The translations under genes and the position numbers were made by a program. The notes below the pieces were generated by a model, which was not told the origin of the DNA, did no database searches, and saw only the letters and a program-made list of their open reading frames with translations. DNA of 9,608 nucleotides from Variovorax sp. (lineage in GTDB: Bacteria > Pseudomonadota > Gammaproteobacteria > Burkholderiales > Burkholderiaceae_C). The DNA lies in contig JAQGMX010000265.1 of the NCBI GenBank assembly GCA_028292145.1, positions 1 to 9,608 on the forward strand, in the 5' to 3' direction. Shown piece after piece: positions 1 to 5,947 of the stretch (position 1 is its first letter; every line of letters starts with the position of its first letter).

Positions 1-93
1 CGCCGTCTGCGCGTGCGCAACGCCAAGGGACAGGCTCGTGGATGTTGCAAGCGCAACGCTGGTCAGGAGCAGGGTCCGTCGAAGGAGTGTCAT
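1..93 (-). CDS. 5' end of an exported protein gene (partial, signal peptide only)
   Basis: Reading the minus strand from an ATG at 93-91 gives 31 open codons to the window edge. They encode a typical Sec signal peptide: Met-Thr-Leu-Leu-Arg-Arg, then a hydrophobic core of Leu, Val, Ala, Ser and Thr, then a small-residue cleavage site Ala-His-Ala followed by Gln-Thr-Ala. The ATG overlaps the TGA stop of the LacI-type gene as ATGA, so translation is probably coupled and this is the fourth gene of the operon. Only the signal peptide is visible, so the mature protein is unknown. By context (dehydrogenases plus a LacI regulator) a periplasmic solute-binding protein of the TRAP (DctP) or tripartite tricarboxylate (TctC/Bug) type is my best guess, but that is inference. 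Confidence 0.7.
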   Translation of the reverse strand, partial: MTLLRRTLLLTSVALATSTSLSLGVAHAQTA

Positions 94-1139
94 GGGTGCT
101 TTCTTGTAGGGGAGGGAGGTTGCGCCGTCGCCGCACGCACCGAGTCGCGCTCGACGAGATGGCACCCGATGACGACATTTCGTGGCAGCGCATCGGGTTG
201 CATCTGTTCGTGCAGCAGCTCGACCGTCGCCGCAACCATCTGCTCCACGCTTTGAACGACGGTCGTCAGGCGATAGGCACCCCAGGCTGCCTGGGGTACA
301 TCGTCGAAGCCGACCACGCCGACGTCCTCAGGCACGCGCAGCCCGAGCTCGCCACGCAGCACGTCCATCACGGCAATTGCCATGTGATCGTTCGCGACGA
401 ATACCGCGTCCGGGCGCAATCCGGGCTCGCCGAACATCTCGCGCGTGGCTTGCTTCGCGCCCTCGAAGCTGTAATGCCCCACGGCACGGCGGTAAACCGC
501 TGCGTCCGCTTGCGCCATTGCTTCGGTGAAACCTCGCTCGCGCTCGACATTGGTCGACGACTGCTCCAGGCCGGCCAGAAAAGCAATGCGCCGATGGCCG
601 CGTGCCAGCAGCAGTTCCGCCACCAACCGTCCGCCGCGCCGGTTGTCGGATGTGACCGAGCTGGTGGTGTGGCGTGCATAGGCGCTGGTGTCGGGCACGC
701 GGTTGAACAGCACGACCGGCACGCCGCTGTCGGCGCACTGGTGCGCCAGCGTCTGCGAAAGCATGGCCGATGCCATCACCACGCCGTCGATCTGGTACTG
801 CAGGATCTCGTCGAGCACGCCGTCTGTCTCGTTACCGTCGCTGATGAACATCAGCACGTGGTAGCCCTGCTTTTGCAGTTTTTGAGAGAGCTTTTCGATG
901 ACCAGCGGATAGAACTGGTTTTCGAGGTAGCTCATCACCAGCGCGATGATCCGGCTGCGCCGCGTAATCAGACTGCGTGCCATGGCGTTGGGTCGGTAGC
1001 CCAGCGACTTCGCTGCGATCGTGACACGGTTGCGCGTGTCCTCCGACACGCTCGCGCCCGGCGTGAAGGTGCGACTGACGGCGGACTGCGAGACGTTGGC
1101 GAGCTTGGCCACGTCCTGGGCGGTCGGACTGGCCCTCAT
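90..1139 (-). CDS. LacI/GalR-family transcriptional regulator
   Basis: This 349-residue protein is the usual length for the family. It has an N-terminal helix-turn-helix at about residues 7-26 (AQDVAKLANVSQSAVSR), a hinge helix with the NAMARSL signature at about 51-57, and a periplasmic-binding-protein-like effector domain. Conserved effector-domain landmarks are the DGVVMAS, PVVLFNR and VANDHMAIAVMDVLR stretches and the VGFDDVPQA segment. I chose the ATG at 1139 because it places the HTH at the N terminus and overlaps the TGA of the upstream short-chain dehydrogenase as ATGA; in-frame codons further upstream only run antisense-free through that gene. It should bind a small sugar, diol or acid effector and regulate the operon, including itself. 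Two LacI-type palindromes upstream of the first operon gene (3282-3323) are the probable operators. The effector is not predictable from sequence. Confidence 0.93.
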   Translation of the reverse strand: MRASPTAQDVAKLANVSQSAVSRTFTPGASVSEDTRNRVTIAAKSLGYRPNAMARSLITRRSRIIALVMSYLENQFYPLVIEKLSQKLQKQGYHVLMFISDGNETDGVLDEILQYQIDGVVMASAMLSQTLAHQCADSGVPVVLFNRVPDTSAYARHTTSSVTSDNRRGGRLVAELLLARGHRRIAFLAGLEQSSTNVERERGFTEAMAQADAAVYRRAVGHYSFEGAKQATREMFGEPGLRPDAVFVANDHMAIAVMDVLRGELGLRVPEDVGVVGFDDVPQAAWGAYRLTTVVQSVEQMVAATVELLHEQMQPDALPRNVVIGCHLVERDSVRAATAQPPSPTRKHP

Positions 1140-1930
1140 GCGGCGCTCCATCCGCCGTCGAGCATCAGGGCACTGCCTGTCATCAGGCTGGAGGCGTCCG
1201 ATGCCAGAAACACGACCGCGCCCATGATCTCCTCGACGCGTCCAAGCCGGCCGAGCGCAATGCGGTCGCAGACCCACGTGCGAAACGCCGGCTCGGCGAA
1301 CATTCCGCTGGTCATCGCCGTCTCGATGAAGGTGGGGCACAGAGTGTTCACACGGATACCCGCCGTCCCGAGCTCCCAGGCCAACGCCTTGGTCATGCCC
1401 TCCATCGCGTGCTTGCTGGCGCAGTACAAGGTGCGGCGTGGACTACCGACCACGCCCATCTGCGACGAGACGTTGACGATTGAGCCGGGAAGGCGCGAGG
1501 ACAGCATGCCGCGCGCGACCGTGCGAGTCACGTAGAACGCGGCTTTCACGTTAAGGTCGAACACCGCATCGATGTCCGTGTCCTCCACGTCGATCAGGAG
1601 CTTGGGACGATTGAGACCGGCGTTGTTGACCAGAATCTGGAACGGCCCGACAGCCGACAGCGCGGCTTCCACCGCCTTCGCGTCGGTGACGTCCAGCACG
1701 AGATACTCGCATTGCCCGCCTTCGGCGCGAATCCGCTCGCAGGCCTCGCGCAACTCGGCCTCCGAGCGTGCCGCCAGCGTCACCTCGGCGCCGGCCTGTG
1801 CCAGTGCGGCGGCAGCGGCGAGGCCGATTCCGCGACCTGCACCGGTAACCAGCGCTCGGCGTCCATCGACGCGGAAGCCCGGTGCACGTGGAAGGGGACT
1901 GGCCGACGAGCCCACTGAAACCGCTTGCAT
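1136..1930 (-). CDS. SDR-family NAD(P)-dependent oxidoreductase
   Basis: This 264-residue protein is a classical short-chain dehydrogenase, a cytosolic enzyme that oxidises an alcohol or reduces a ketone. The cofactor motif TGAGRGIG is at residues 29-36 and NNAG at 102-105. The catalytic set is Asn127, Ser155 or Ser156, Tyr169 and Lys173 (YCASK), and the C terminus has the usual MLDGGWSA ending. The motif spacing and family length support the ATG at 1930. That start lies 5 bp after the stop of the HisD-like gene, with a GAGGG element about 10 bases upstream as a possible ribosome site. A longer in-frame opening back to 2533 lies inside the HisD-like gene and is a shadow. Position in the operon suggests it handles the same substrate class as the HisD-like enzyme, for example interconverting a hydroxyl and a keto group. 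The residue after beta-2 (AARSEAEL) does not settle NAD versus NADP. Confidence 0.93.
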   Translation of the reverse strand: MQAVSVGSSASPLPRAPGFRVDGRRALVTGAGRGIGLAAAAALAQAGAEVTLAARSEAELREACERIRAEGGQCEYLVLDVTDAKAVEAALSAVGPFQILVNNAGLNRPKLLIDVEDTDIDAVFDLNVKAAFYVTRTVARGMLSSRLPGSIVNVSSQMGVVGSPRRTLYCASKHAMEGMTKALAWELGTAGIRVNTLCPTFIETAMTSGMFAEPAFRTWVCDRIALGRLGRVEEIMGAVVFLASDASSLMTGSALMLDGGWSAA

Positions 1931-1935
1931 CGCAG

Positions 1936-3258
1936 TCAACCCTCGAGCGCCGGCACCGGCTGGTACCAAGGCACATCGGCGCGCGTGCCGTAACGACGCA
2001 CCCGCAGGTTGGCCTGTTCGCCGTGGCCGGCAAAGTTCTCCATATGGCAGAGGCGCGAACAGTATTCGCCCATGAGTGCGCTGGCTTCGTCGGTCAGCAC
2101 TTTCTGATAGGTGCAGGTCTTCAGGAACTTGCCGACCCAAAGTCCGCCTGTGTAACGGGCCGCGCGGTTGGTTGGCAGCGTGTGGTTGGTGCCGATGACC
2201 TTGTCGCCGAAGCTGACGTTGGTACGCGCACCGAGGAACAGTCCGCCATAGTTGCTCAGGTGATTCAGGAAGTAGTCCGGGTCGCGCGTGAGCACCTGCA
2301 CATGTTCGAAGGCCAGTTCGTCGGCCTTTTGCAGCATTTCCTCCTGCGTGTCGCAGACGATGACCTCGCCATAGTCGGCCCAGCTGACGGCCGCAATGGC
2401 CGCTGTCGGCAGGATCGTCAGCTGGCGTTCGATTTCTGCCATCGTGTCGTGCGCCAACTGCTCGCTGGTGGTGAGCAGGATCGCGGGCGACGTCGGACCA
2501 TGCTCGGCCTGCCCCAGCAGGTCGACCGCACACATCTCGCCATCTGCAGAGTCGTCGGCGATCACCAGGGTCTCGGTCGGGCCTGCGAACAGATCGATCC
2601 CGACCCGGCCGTACAGCTGCCGCTTGGCTTCCGCGACGTACATGTTCCCCGGTCCGACCAGCATGTCGACCGACGCCACTGACTCGGTGCCCACGGCCAT
2701 CGCGACCACCGCCTGCACACCGCCGAGCACCAGGATCTCATCGGCACCGGCCATCGACATCGCCGTGACGATGGCCGGATGCGGCGCGCCCTGGTACGGA
2801 GGCGCTGTCGCGACGATGCGTTTCACACCGGCGACCTTTGCGGTCAGAACGCTCATGTGCGCCGACGCCAGCAACGGGTATTTGCCCCCCGGGATGTAGC
2901 AACCGACCGCATTCACCGGGATGTTCTTGTGGCCGAGGATGACGCCGGGAAAAGTTTCGACCTCCACGTCCTTCATCGCGTCGCGCTGGATCTGCGCGAA
3001 ATTTCGCACTTGTTTCTGTGCAAAAGCGATGTCCTCGATCTCGCGGCCCGACAGGCTCTTGCGTGCCTTCTCGATGTCGGCGGCCGAAAGCCTGAAATCC
3101 GAAGGATCCCACTGGTCGAACTGCTTGCTGTACTCGCGCACCGCCGAGTCCCCGCGAGCCTCCACGTCTTTGATTATTTTCTCGACCGTTGCACGGACTT
3201 TTGCGTCGTCTTCTGCGCGGATCTGGACGTCCTTGCCGCGCTTGAGATATCTGATCAT
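1936..3258 (-). CDS. Histidinol-dehydrogenase-family enzyme, probably catabolic (HpsN-like)
   Basis: This 440-residue protein is full length for the HisD family of zinc-dependent NAD enzymes that oxidise an alcohol in two steps to a carboxylate. The family's metal ligands are visible as Gln250, His253 (GQAEHGPTS), Asp352 (FGDKVIGTNH) and His412 (ENFAGHGEQ), and the catalytic Glu318-His319 pair is in LAFEHVQVL. The GPGNMYVAEAKRQLYG segment at about 202-217 is the nucleotide-binding region. It is probably not a biosynthetic histidinol dehydrogenase: no his genes flank it, and it leads an operon with an SDR, a LacI regulator and an exported protein. HisD paralogues in such settings include HpsN, sulfopropanediol 3-dehydrogenase of sulfonate degraders. 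HpsN-like is my closest label, but another diol or hydroxy-acid substrate is equally possible. No strong Shine-Dalgarno is visible before the ATG at 3258. Family assignment is firm; substrate is not. Confidence 0.9.
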   Translation of the reverse strand: MIRYLKRGKDVQIRAEDDAKVRATVEKIIKDVEARGDSAVREYSKQFDQWDPSDFRLSAADIEKARKSLSGREIEDIAFAQKQVRNFAQIQRDAMKDVEVETFPGVILGHKNIPVNAVGCYIPGGKYPLLASAHMSVLTAKVAGVKRIVATAPPYQGAPHPAIVTAMSMAGADEILVLGGVQAVVAMAVGTESVASVDMLVGPGNMYVAEAKRQLYGRVGIDLFAGPTETLVIADDSADGEMCAVDLLGQAEHGPTSPAILLTTSEQLAHDTMAEIERQLTILPTAAIAAVSWADYGEVIVCDTQEEMLQKADELAFEHVQVLTRDPDYFLNHLSNYGGLFLGARTNVSFGDKVIGTNHTLPTNRAARYTGGLWVGKFLKTCTYQKVLTDEASALMGEYCSRLCHMENFAGHGEQANLRVRRYGTRADVPWYQPVPALEG

Positions 3259-3281
3259 GGGTAAAAACTTTCAAGGTTGTG

Positions 3282-3323
3282 ATGCATGCGTATGCAATTT
3301 CAACTCTATGCATACGTATGCAA
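3282..3323. promoter_or_regulatory. Tandem LacI-type operators upstream of the HisD-like operon
   Basis: Two 16-bp copies, ATGCATGCGTATGCAA at 3282-3297 and ATGCATACGTATGCAA at 3308-3323, differ at one base and are 26 bp apart. The core of the second, TGCATACGTATGCA (3309-3322), is a perfect 14-bp palindrome; the first has one mismatched pair. An even palindrome with central CG flanked by TGnA/TnCA is the standard form for LacI/GalR-family operators. They lie 24-65 bp upstream of the first operon gene, which also carries a LacI-family regulator, so autoregulation is the natural reading. I could not pick out a confident -35/-10 pair. Confidence 0.75.
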
Positions 3324-3325
3324 AC

Positions 3326-3338
3326 AGGGGTTTCCCCT
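3326..3338. repeat. Short inverted repeat AGGGG-TTT-CCCCT
   Basis: A 5-bp stem with a 3-base loop lies three bases beyond the second operator and one base before the ATG that opens the GAF relic. It is too short and lacks a following T-run, so I do not call it a terminator. It may be chance or part of the regulatory region. Confidence 0.3.
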
Positions 3339-3660
3339 ATGAAGTCCGCTGTCGATCATCTGGCTCGGTGGGGGGGTCGCAAGCACAAAACACTCACGCT
3401 TTGGACGCAACAGTTGCCGCGACGCGCTGAAGTGTTCGTGACCGAAGGGGAGCACGCCTTGGCTGCGGTCTTCGACGATGCTCGGCTGATCCAATCCGTG
3501 GGCCTGAAAGCCGTCGTCAACGTGCCGCTCGTCAACTCCGAAGAGTGCTGTTCGAGACTTTCAGCATACTGGGGGCTACAAAGAAATGTTGTCCGCTGAG
3601 CAACGGCTGCTGATCGAACTCCTCGCCGTGCTGGCCTTGCCAGTGGTCAGCTTCTTTGCC
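3339..3660 (+). pseudogene. Decayed GAF-domain protein gene (two frameshifts, N terminus missing)
   Basis: Three successive reading frames give consecutive pieces of one small GAF domain. From 3339 to about 3549, frame 3 encodes WGGRKHK, then EVFVTEGEHALAAVFDD, then SVGLKAVVNVPL, which matches the second half of stand-alone GAF proteins. From about 3551 to 3586 the domain continues in frame 2 with FETFSILG, where intact relatives have a GTFNIL-type strand. From 3586 it continues in frame 1 with MLSAEQRLLIELLAVLALP, the usual C-terminal helix. Each step is a shift of -1, as expected from single-base deletions. The first half of the domain is absent, so the gene is truncated at its 5' end just beside the LacI-type operators. 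The assignment rests on recalled family patterns, not on an alignment. It should not make a working protein. Confidence 0.65.
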
Positions 3661-3811
3661 GAACGGTTGCCCTGCACGCCTGACTTTTCAGCCGGCCTGT
3701 CCGGTATCGACGGGAAATATATGACGCGCAAAGACCACATGCTTGACGAAGTCGATGACTTGGCTGCAACGGCGCCCTCGACGAGCATCTCGCCTGTCCT
3801 GCTGCAGCGTT
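3661..3811. other. Intergenic stretch with no recognisable gene
   Basis: Between the end of the GAF relic and the stop of the ArsR gene, one plus frame stays open to 4134 (with GLSGIDGKYMTRKDH and similar text). I recognise no family in it and it runs antisense into arsR-type coding sequence. It may be more debris of the lost locus. No promoter or terminator is evident. Confidence 0.4.
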
Positions 3812-4144
3812 CTAAGTGGCTGTCGCGTCCACTGACCGTTGCCCCAGAATCGCATCCATTAATCCCGGGAATCGACCATCCAGCTCAACCCGACGCAATT
3901 TGTTCATGTGGGTCACGCCAGCGCATTCGGTCTGGACAAGACCGGATTCGCGCAACACCCGAAAGTGGTGCGATACGGTCGACTTTGGCCGTCCGCCATC
4001 CAGGTCGCCGCAACTTGCCATCGACACACTTGCCAAGCGGCGCACGATCTCAAGACGCACCGGATCGCTCAACGCGTAAAGCACCCGCTCGAGAATCAGC
4101 TCGTCGGCGTGGGGGTGCTTCAAAGGGCGCATGACTGCAATCAT
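3812..4144 (-). CDS. ArsR-family transcriptional repressor, divergent from the OYE gene
   Basis: This 110-residue protein is a typical small ArsR/SmtB winged-helix regulator. LYALSDPVRLEIVRRLA at about residues 22-38 is the conserved first helix pair, KSTVSHHFRVLRESGLV at about 54-70 is the recognition helix region, and the beta wing follows (TECAGVTHMNKLRRVEL). It lacks the classic metal-binding ELCVCDL motif. Its only cysteines are Cys45, just before the recognition helix, and Cys74, in the wing. A second in-frame ATG at 4132 is an alternative start. It is transcribed away from a XenA-like Old Yellow Enzyme gene, with a palindrome in between (4172-4187). The ArsR protein CyeR of Corynebacterium glutamicum controls an OYE gene in response to redox state through cysteines, which is a precedent for this pair. 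Sensing by Cys45 and Cys74 is inference. Confidence 0.88.
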   Translation of the reverse strand: MIAVMRPLKHPHADELILERVLYALSDPVRLEIVRRLASVSMASCGDLDGGRPKSTVSHHFRVLRESGLVQTECAGVTHMNKLRRVELDGRFPGLMDAILGQRSVDATAT

Positions 4145-4171
4145 AAGTGTTGAGATAGACTCGCTCGTTAT

Positions 4172-4187
4172 TTCGATAACTATCGAA
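4172..4187. promoter_or_regulatory. Probable ArsR operator between the ArsR and OYE genes
   Basis: TTCGATA-AC-TATCGAA is a perfect inverted repeat with 7-bp arms and a 2-bp spacer. It lies 28 bp before the ArsR start and 44 bp before the OYE start, where binding could block both divergent promoters. AT-rich imperfect palindromes of this size are typical ArsR-family sites. No other arms of this quality occur nearby except the 12-bp palindrome at 4203-4214. Confidence 0.7.
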
Positions 4188-4202
4188 CAATCGAAGCGTT
4201 TC

Positions 4203-4214
4203 CTGAGCGCTCAG
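4203..4214. repeat. Perfect 12-bp palindrome CTGAGCGCTCAG in the OYE leader
   Basis: The sequence is its own reverse complement and sits 17 bp upstream of the OYE ATG, separate in sequence from the ArsR-type palindrome. It could be a second regulator site or a small hairpin near the ribosome-binding region, in which no clear Shine-Dalgarno is visible. Function is unknown. Confidence 0.35.
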
Positions 4215-4230
4215 TATTAGCAAACAACTT

Positions 4231-5319
4231 ATGTCCGCACTGTTCCAGCCCTTCACTCTGAAATCCATAACGCTGCGCAATCGCATCGCGGTGCCTCCAA
4301 TGTGCCAATACTCCGCGACCGATGGCTTGGTGGGCGATTGGCACCTGGCTCACTATGCATCCATGGCGCGTGGCGGCGCTGGGCTGGTCATCGTCGAGGC
4401 GACTGCCGTCTCTCCGGAAGGTCGAATCACGCCAGGATGCGCCGGGATCTGGTCCGATGACTTGGCTCAAGCGTTCAAGCCGATCGTGCAGTCCATCAAG
4501 GCGGCCGGCTCGGTGCCGGGCATCCAGATCGGTCACGCAGGCCGCAAAGCCAGCGCCAACCGTCCCTGGGAAGGCGACGACCATATCGAGGAAAACGATG
4601 CACGTGGTTGGGAAACGATCGCACCATCTGCAATCGCCTTTGGTCCCGGCCTGAAGAAGCAGCCGCGCGCCATGACGCTCGAGGACATTGCTCGCGTGCG
4701 CCAGGACTTCGTCGACGCTGCGAAACGTGCGCGGGATATCGGTTTCGAGTGGCTGGAGCTGCATTTCGCGCATGGCTATCTGGCGCAAAGTTTCTTTTCC
4801 GCCGAATCGAACCGGCGCGAAGACATCTATGGCGGCAGCGCCGAAAACCGCGGCCGTTTCCTGCTCGAGACACTCAAGTCGGTGCGGGAGGTCTGGCCGG
4901 AGAACCTGCCGTTGACATTGCGTTTTGGCGTGCTGGAGTTCGATGGCCGCGACGAGCAGACCTTGGTCGAATCGATTGAGCTGACGCGCCAGTTCAAGTC
5001 GGCCGGCCTCGACATGCTGAGCGTCAGCATCGGGTTTTCGACACCAGCGGCAAAAATTCCTTGGGGCACTGCCTTCATGGGCCCCATCGCCGAGCGCGTT
5101 CGACGCGAAGCCGGCATTCCGGTCTCATCGGCCTGGGGATTCGGATATCCGGCCGTGGCAGAGCAAACTGTGCGCGACGAGCAGCTCGATGTGGTCATGG
5201 TCGGCAAGGCGCATCTGGCCAATCCGCACTGGAGCTATGCGGCAGCCAAAGAGCTGGGTGTGGAGCGTGCTTCGTGGAAGCTTCCTGCGCCCTACGCCCA
5301 TTGGCTCGAGCGCTATTGA
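4231..5319 (+). CDS. xenA: Old Yellow Enzyme, XenA-type NADPH-dependent ene-reductase / xenobiotic reductase
   Basis: This 362-residue FMN enzyme closely resembles Pseudomonas putida XenA, a TIM-barrel flavoprotein that uses NADPH to reduce activated C=C bonds (enones, quinones) and nitro or nitrate-ester compounds. Key residues fall at XenA numbering: Cys25, which tunes flavin potential in this thermophilic-like OYE class, Tyr27, His178 and His181 (substrate carbonyl binding), Tyr183 (proton donor), Trp302 and the C-terminal Trp358. Conserved blocks are LRNRIAVPPMCQY at the N terminus, QIGHAGRKASANRPWEGDDH at about 99-118 and the PAPYAHWLERY ending. The start gives the family's usual N terminus although no good ribosome site is seen. 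It is divergent from an ArsR repressor that probably controls it. The natural substrate is unknown; a role in electrophile or quinone detoxification is typical of the class. The symbol is by family resemblance. Confidence 0.95.
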   Translation: MSALFQPFTLKSITLRNRIAVPPMCQYSATDGLVGDWHLAHYASMARGGAGLVIVEATAVSPEGRITPGCAGIWSDDLAQAFKPIVQSIKAAGSVPGIQIGHAGRKASANRPWEGDDHIEENDARGWETIAPSAIAFGPGLKKQPRAMTLEDIARVRQDFVDAAKRARDIGFEWLELHFAHGYLAQSFFSAESNRREDIYGGSAENRGRFLLETLKSVREVWPENLPLTLRFGVLEFDGRDEQTLVESIELTRQFKSAGLDMLSVSIGFSTPAAKIPWGTAFMGPIAERVRREAGIPVSSAWGFGYPAVAEQTVRDEQLDVVMVGKAHLANPHWSYAAAKELGVERASWKLPAPYAHWLERY

Positions 5320-5444
5320 ACAGGGGCATCGTTGAAGCGGACCAGGTCACTGGCAACACCTTGGCCGGGCGCGGGCCGACACCGGCTTGGATGTCTGAAT
5401 CACTCAGGGCCGGCACTTTGGCTGAAAGCCTTTTGATCAGCTGA
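5320..5444. other. Intergenic stretch downstream of the OYE gene
   Basis: No gene is recognised here. The minus frame of the neighbouring relic continues openly (KVPALSDSDIQAG and so on) into the OYE antisense strand but matches no family I know. I see no convincing terminator for the OYE gene; there is a GC-rich patch around 5365-5385 but no T-run. Confidence 0.4.
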
Positions 5445-5749
5445 TCACGCTCGAATATGGGCGGCACCAGCAAAGACTGGGCTTCACCCCGCTTTCCCCA
5501 TGACCGTCGCTCCGCCCCGAAGCGGAACGGCGTTGAGCGCGAATACAGCGATGTCCATGCGGCAGAGCGCTTCCACGTCATGCACAGCACCGTGGATCAC
5601 GATGGCGTTTCAGCCGTTCTGCATTGCGAGATGCGCCATCCTGTCGCCAAGGACCGCAACCCGACGCAACCCTCCGCCATCGACCACCAGCACCCGGCCG
5701 TCGCTAGGTTGATCCAGCACTCGACAGTGGCGATAAGGCCAGCCAGCCA
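5445..5749 (-). pseudogene. Decayed RraA-like / HMG aldolase family gene
   Basis: On the minus strand, one frame from 5702 to 5445 spells the RraA family core: GRVLVVDGGG with LRR close behind, LGDRMAHLAMQNG, AIVIHGAVHDVEAL, ALNAVPLRGG and later SPVFAGAAHIR, matching the end-strand of the family. This frame has three TGA codons, the first at 5612-5610 where relatives usually have a Trp (NGW). The upstream part WLAGLIATVEC (5749-5717), matching the family's GPIATVKC segment, is in another frame, and about 15 residues between it and the DQPSDGRV stretch appear to be missing. RraA-fold proteins are either regulators of RNase E or 4-hydroxy-4-methyl-2-oxoglutarate aldolases. This copy cannot make a functional protein. 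Identification is from remembered family motifs. Confidence 0.75.
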
Positions 5750-5896
5750 TGAAAAATGCATTCCAAAATTCTGGGCTGTCGATGTCGCAGAGCGGATGAG
5801 GTCCAGAAACACGAACGGGCTAAGGAATTCGTCAAGGTCGCCAAGGCTGGCGAGCCAAGCGACGGAGCCATGCGTGCGACCCTTCGCAGGCCGCAC
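5750..5896 (-). pseudogene. Pirin-family N-terminal fragment fused to the RraA relic
   Basis: Minus-strand residues encoded from about 5878 to 5756 read HGSVAWLASLGDLDEFL, then SPFVFLDL, and end in FGMH. In intact pirins of this type the PFVFLDL strand leads into FGMHPHSGIAT, which carries the metal-binding histidines. Here the text changes straight after FGMH to sequence better explained by the RraA family (WLAGLIATVEC). The pirin N terminus and the whole remainder of the double cupin are missing. This looks like a deletion that joined two neighbouring genes, although the exact junction is ambiguous because both families have an 'IATV' segment. It is not expected to be functional. Confidence 0.55.
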
Positions 5897-5947
5897 GGAT
5901 CACGTCCAGATCGTCGTCATCGCCAAAAACCCCACTTCGTCCCTGTT
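5897..5947. other. Debris downstream of the MBL gene with a short direct repeat
   Basis: No gene is recognised. AACCCCACTTC at 5928-5938 repeats at 5950-5960, where it encodes the last codons and stop of the MBL-fold protein. The copy may be a remnant of a partial duplication or deletion endpoint. Confidence 0.3.

Noticed and set aside
42..1535. A 497-codon open plus-strand frame
   Set aside because: It is antisense to the LacI and SDR genes, crosses their junction and has no recognisable domain; a high-GC shadow.
1931..2533. Extended N terminus for the SDR gene
   Set aside because: The extra codons lie inside the HisD-like gene in another frame; the SDR cofactor motif has its usual distance from the ATG at 1930.
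1936..3258. Calling the HisD-like gene a histidine-biosynthesis gene
   Set aside because: No other his gene is near and the context is a LacI-controlled operon with an SDR; I keep the family but not the pathway.
3586..4134. A 182-codon plus frame as one gene
   Set aside because: Its first 25 codons are the GAF relic's last helix, the middle has no match I know, and the end is antisense to the ArsR gene.
5434..5447. Perfect palindrome TGATCAGCTGATCA
   Set aside because: It lies inside relic coding sequence, away from any promoter, with no T-run suiting a terminator; probably chance.
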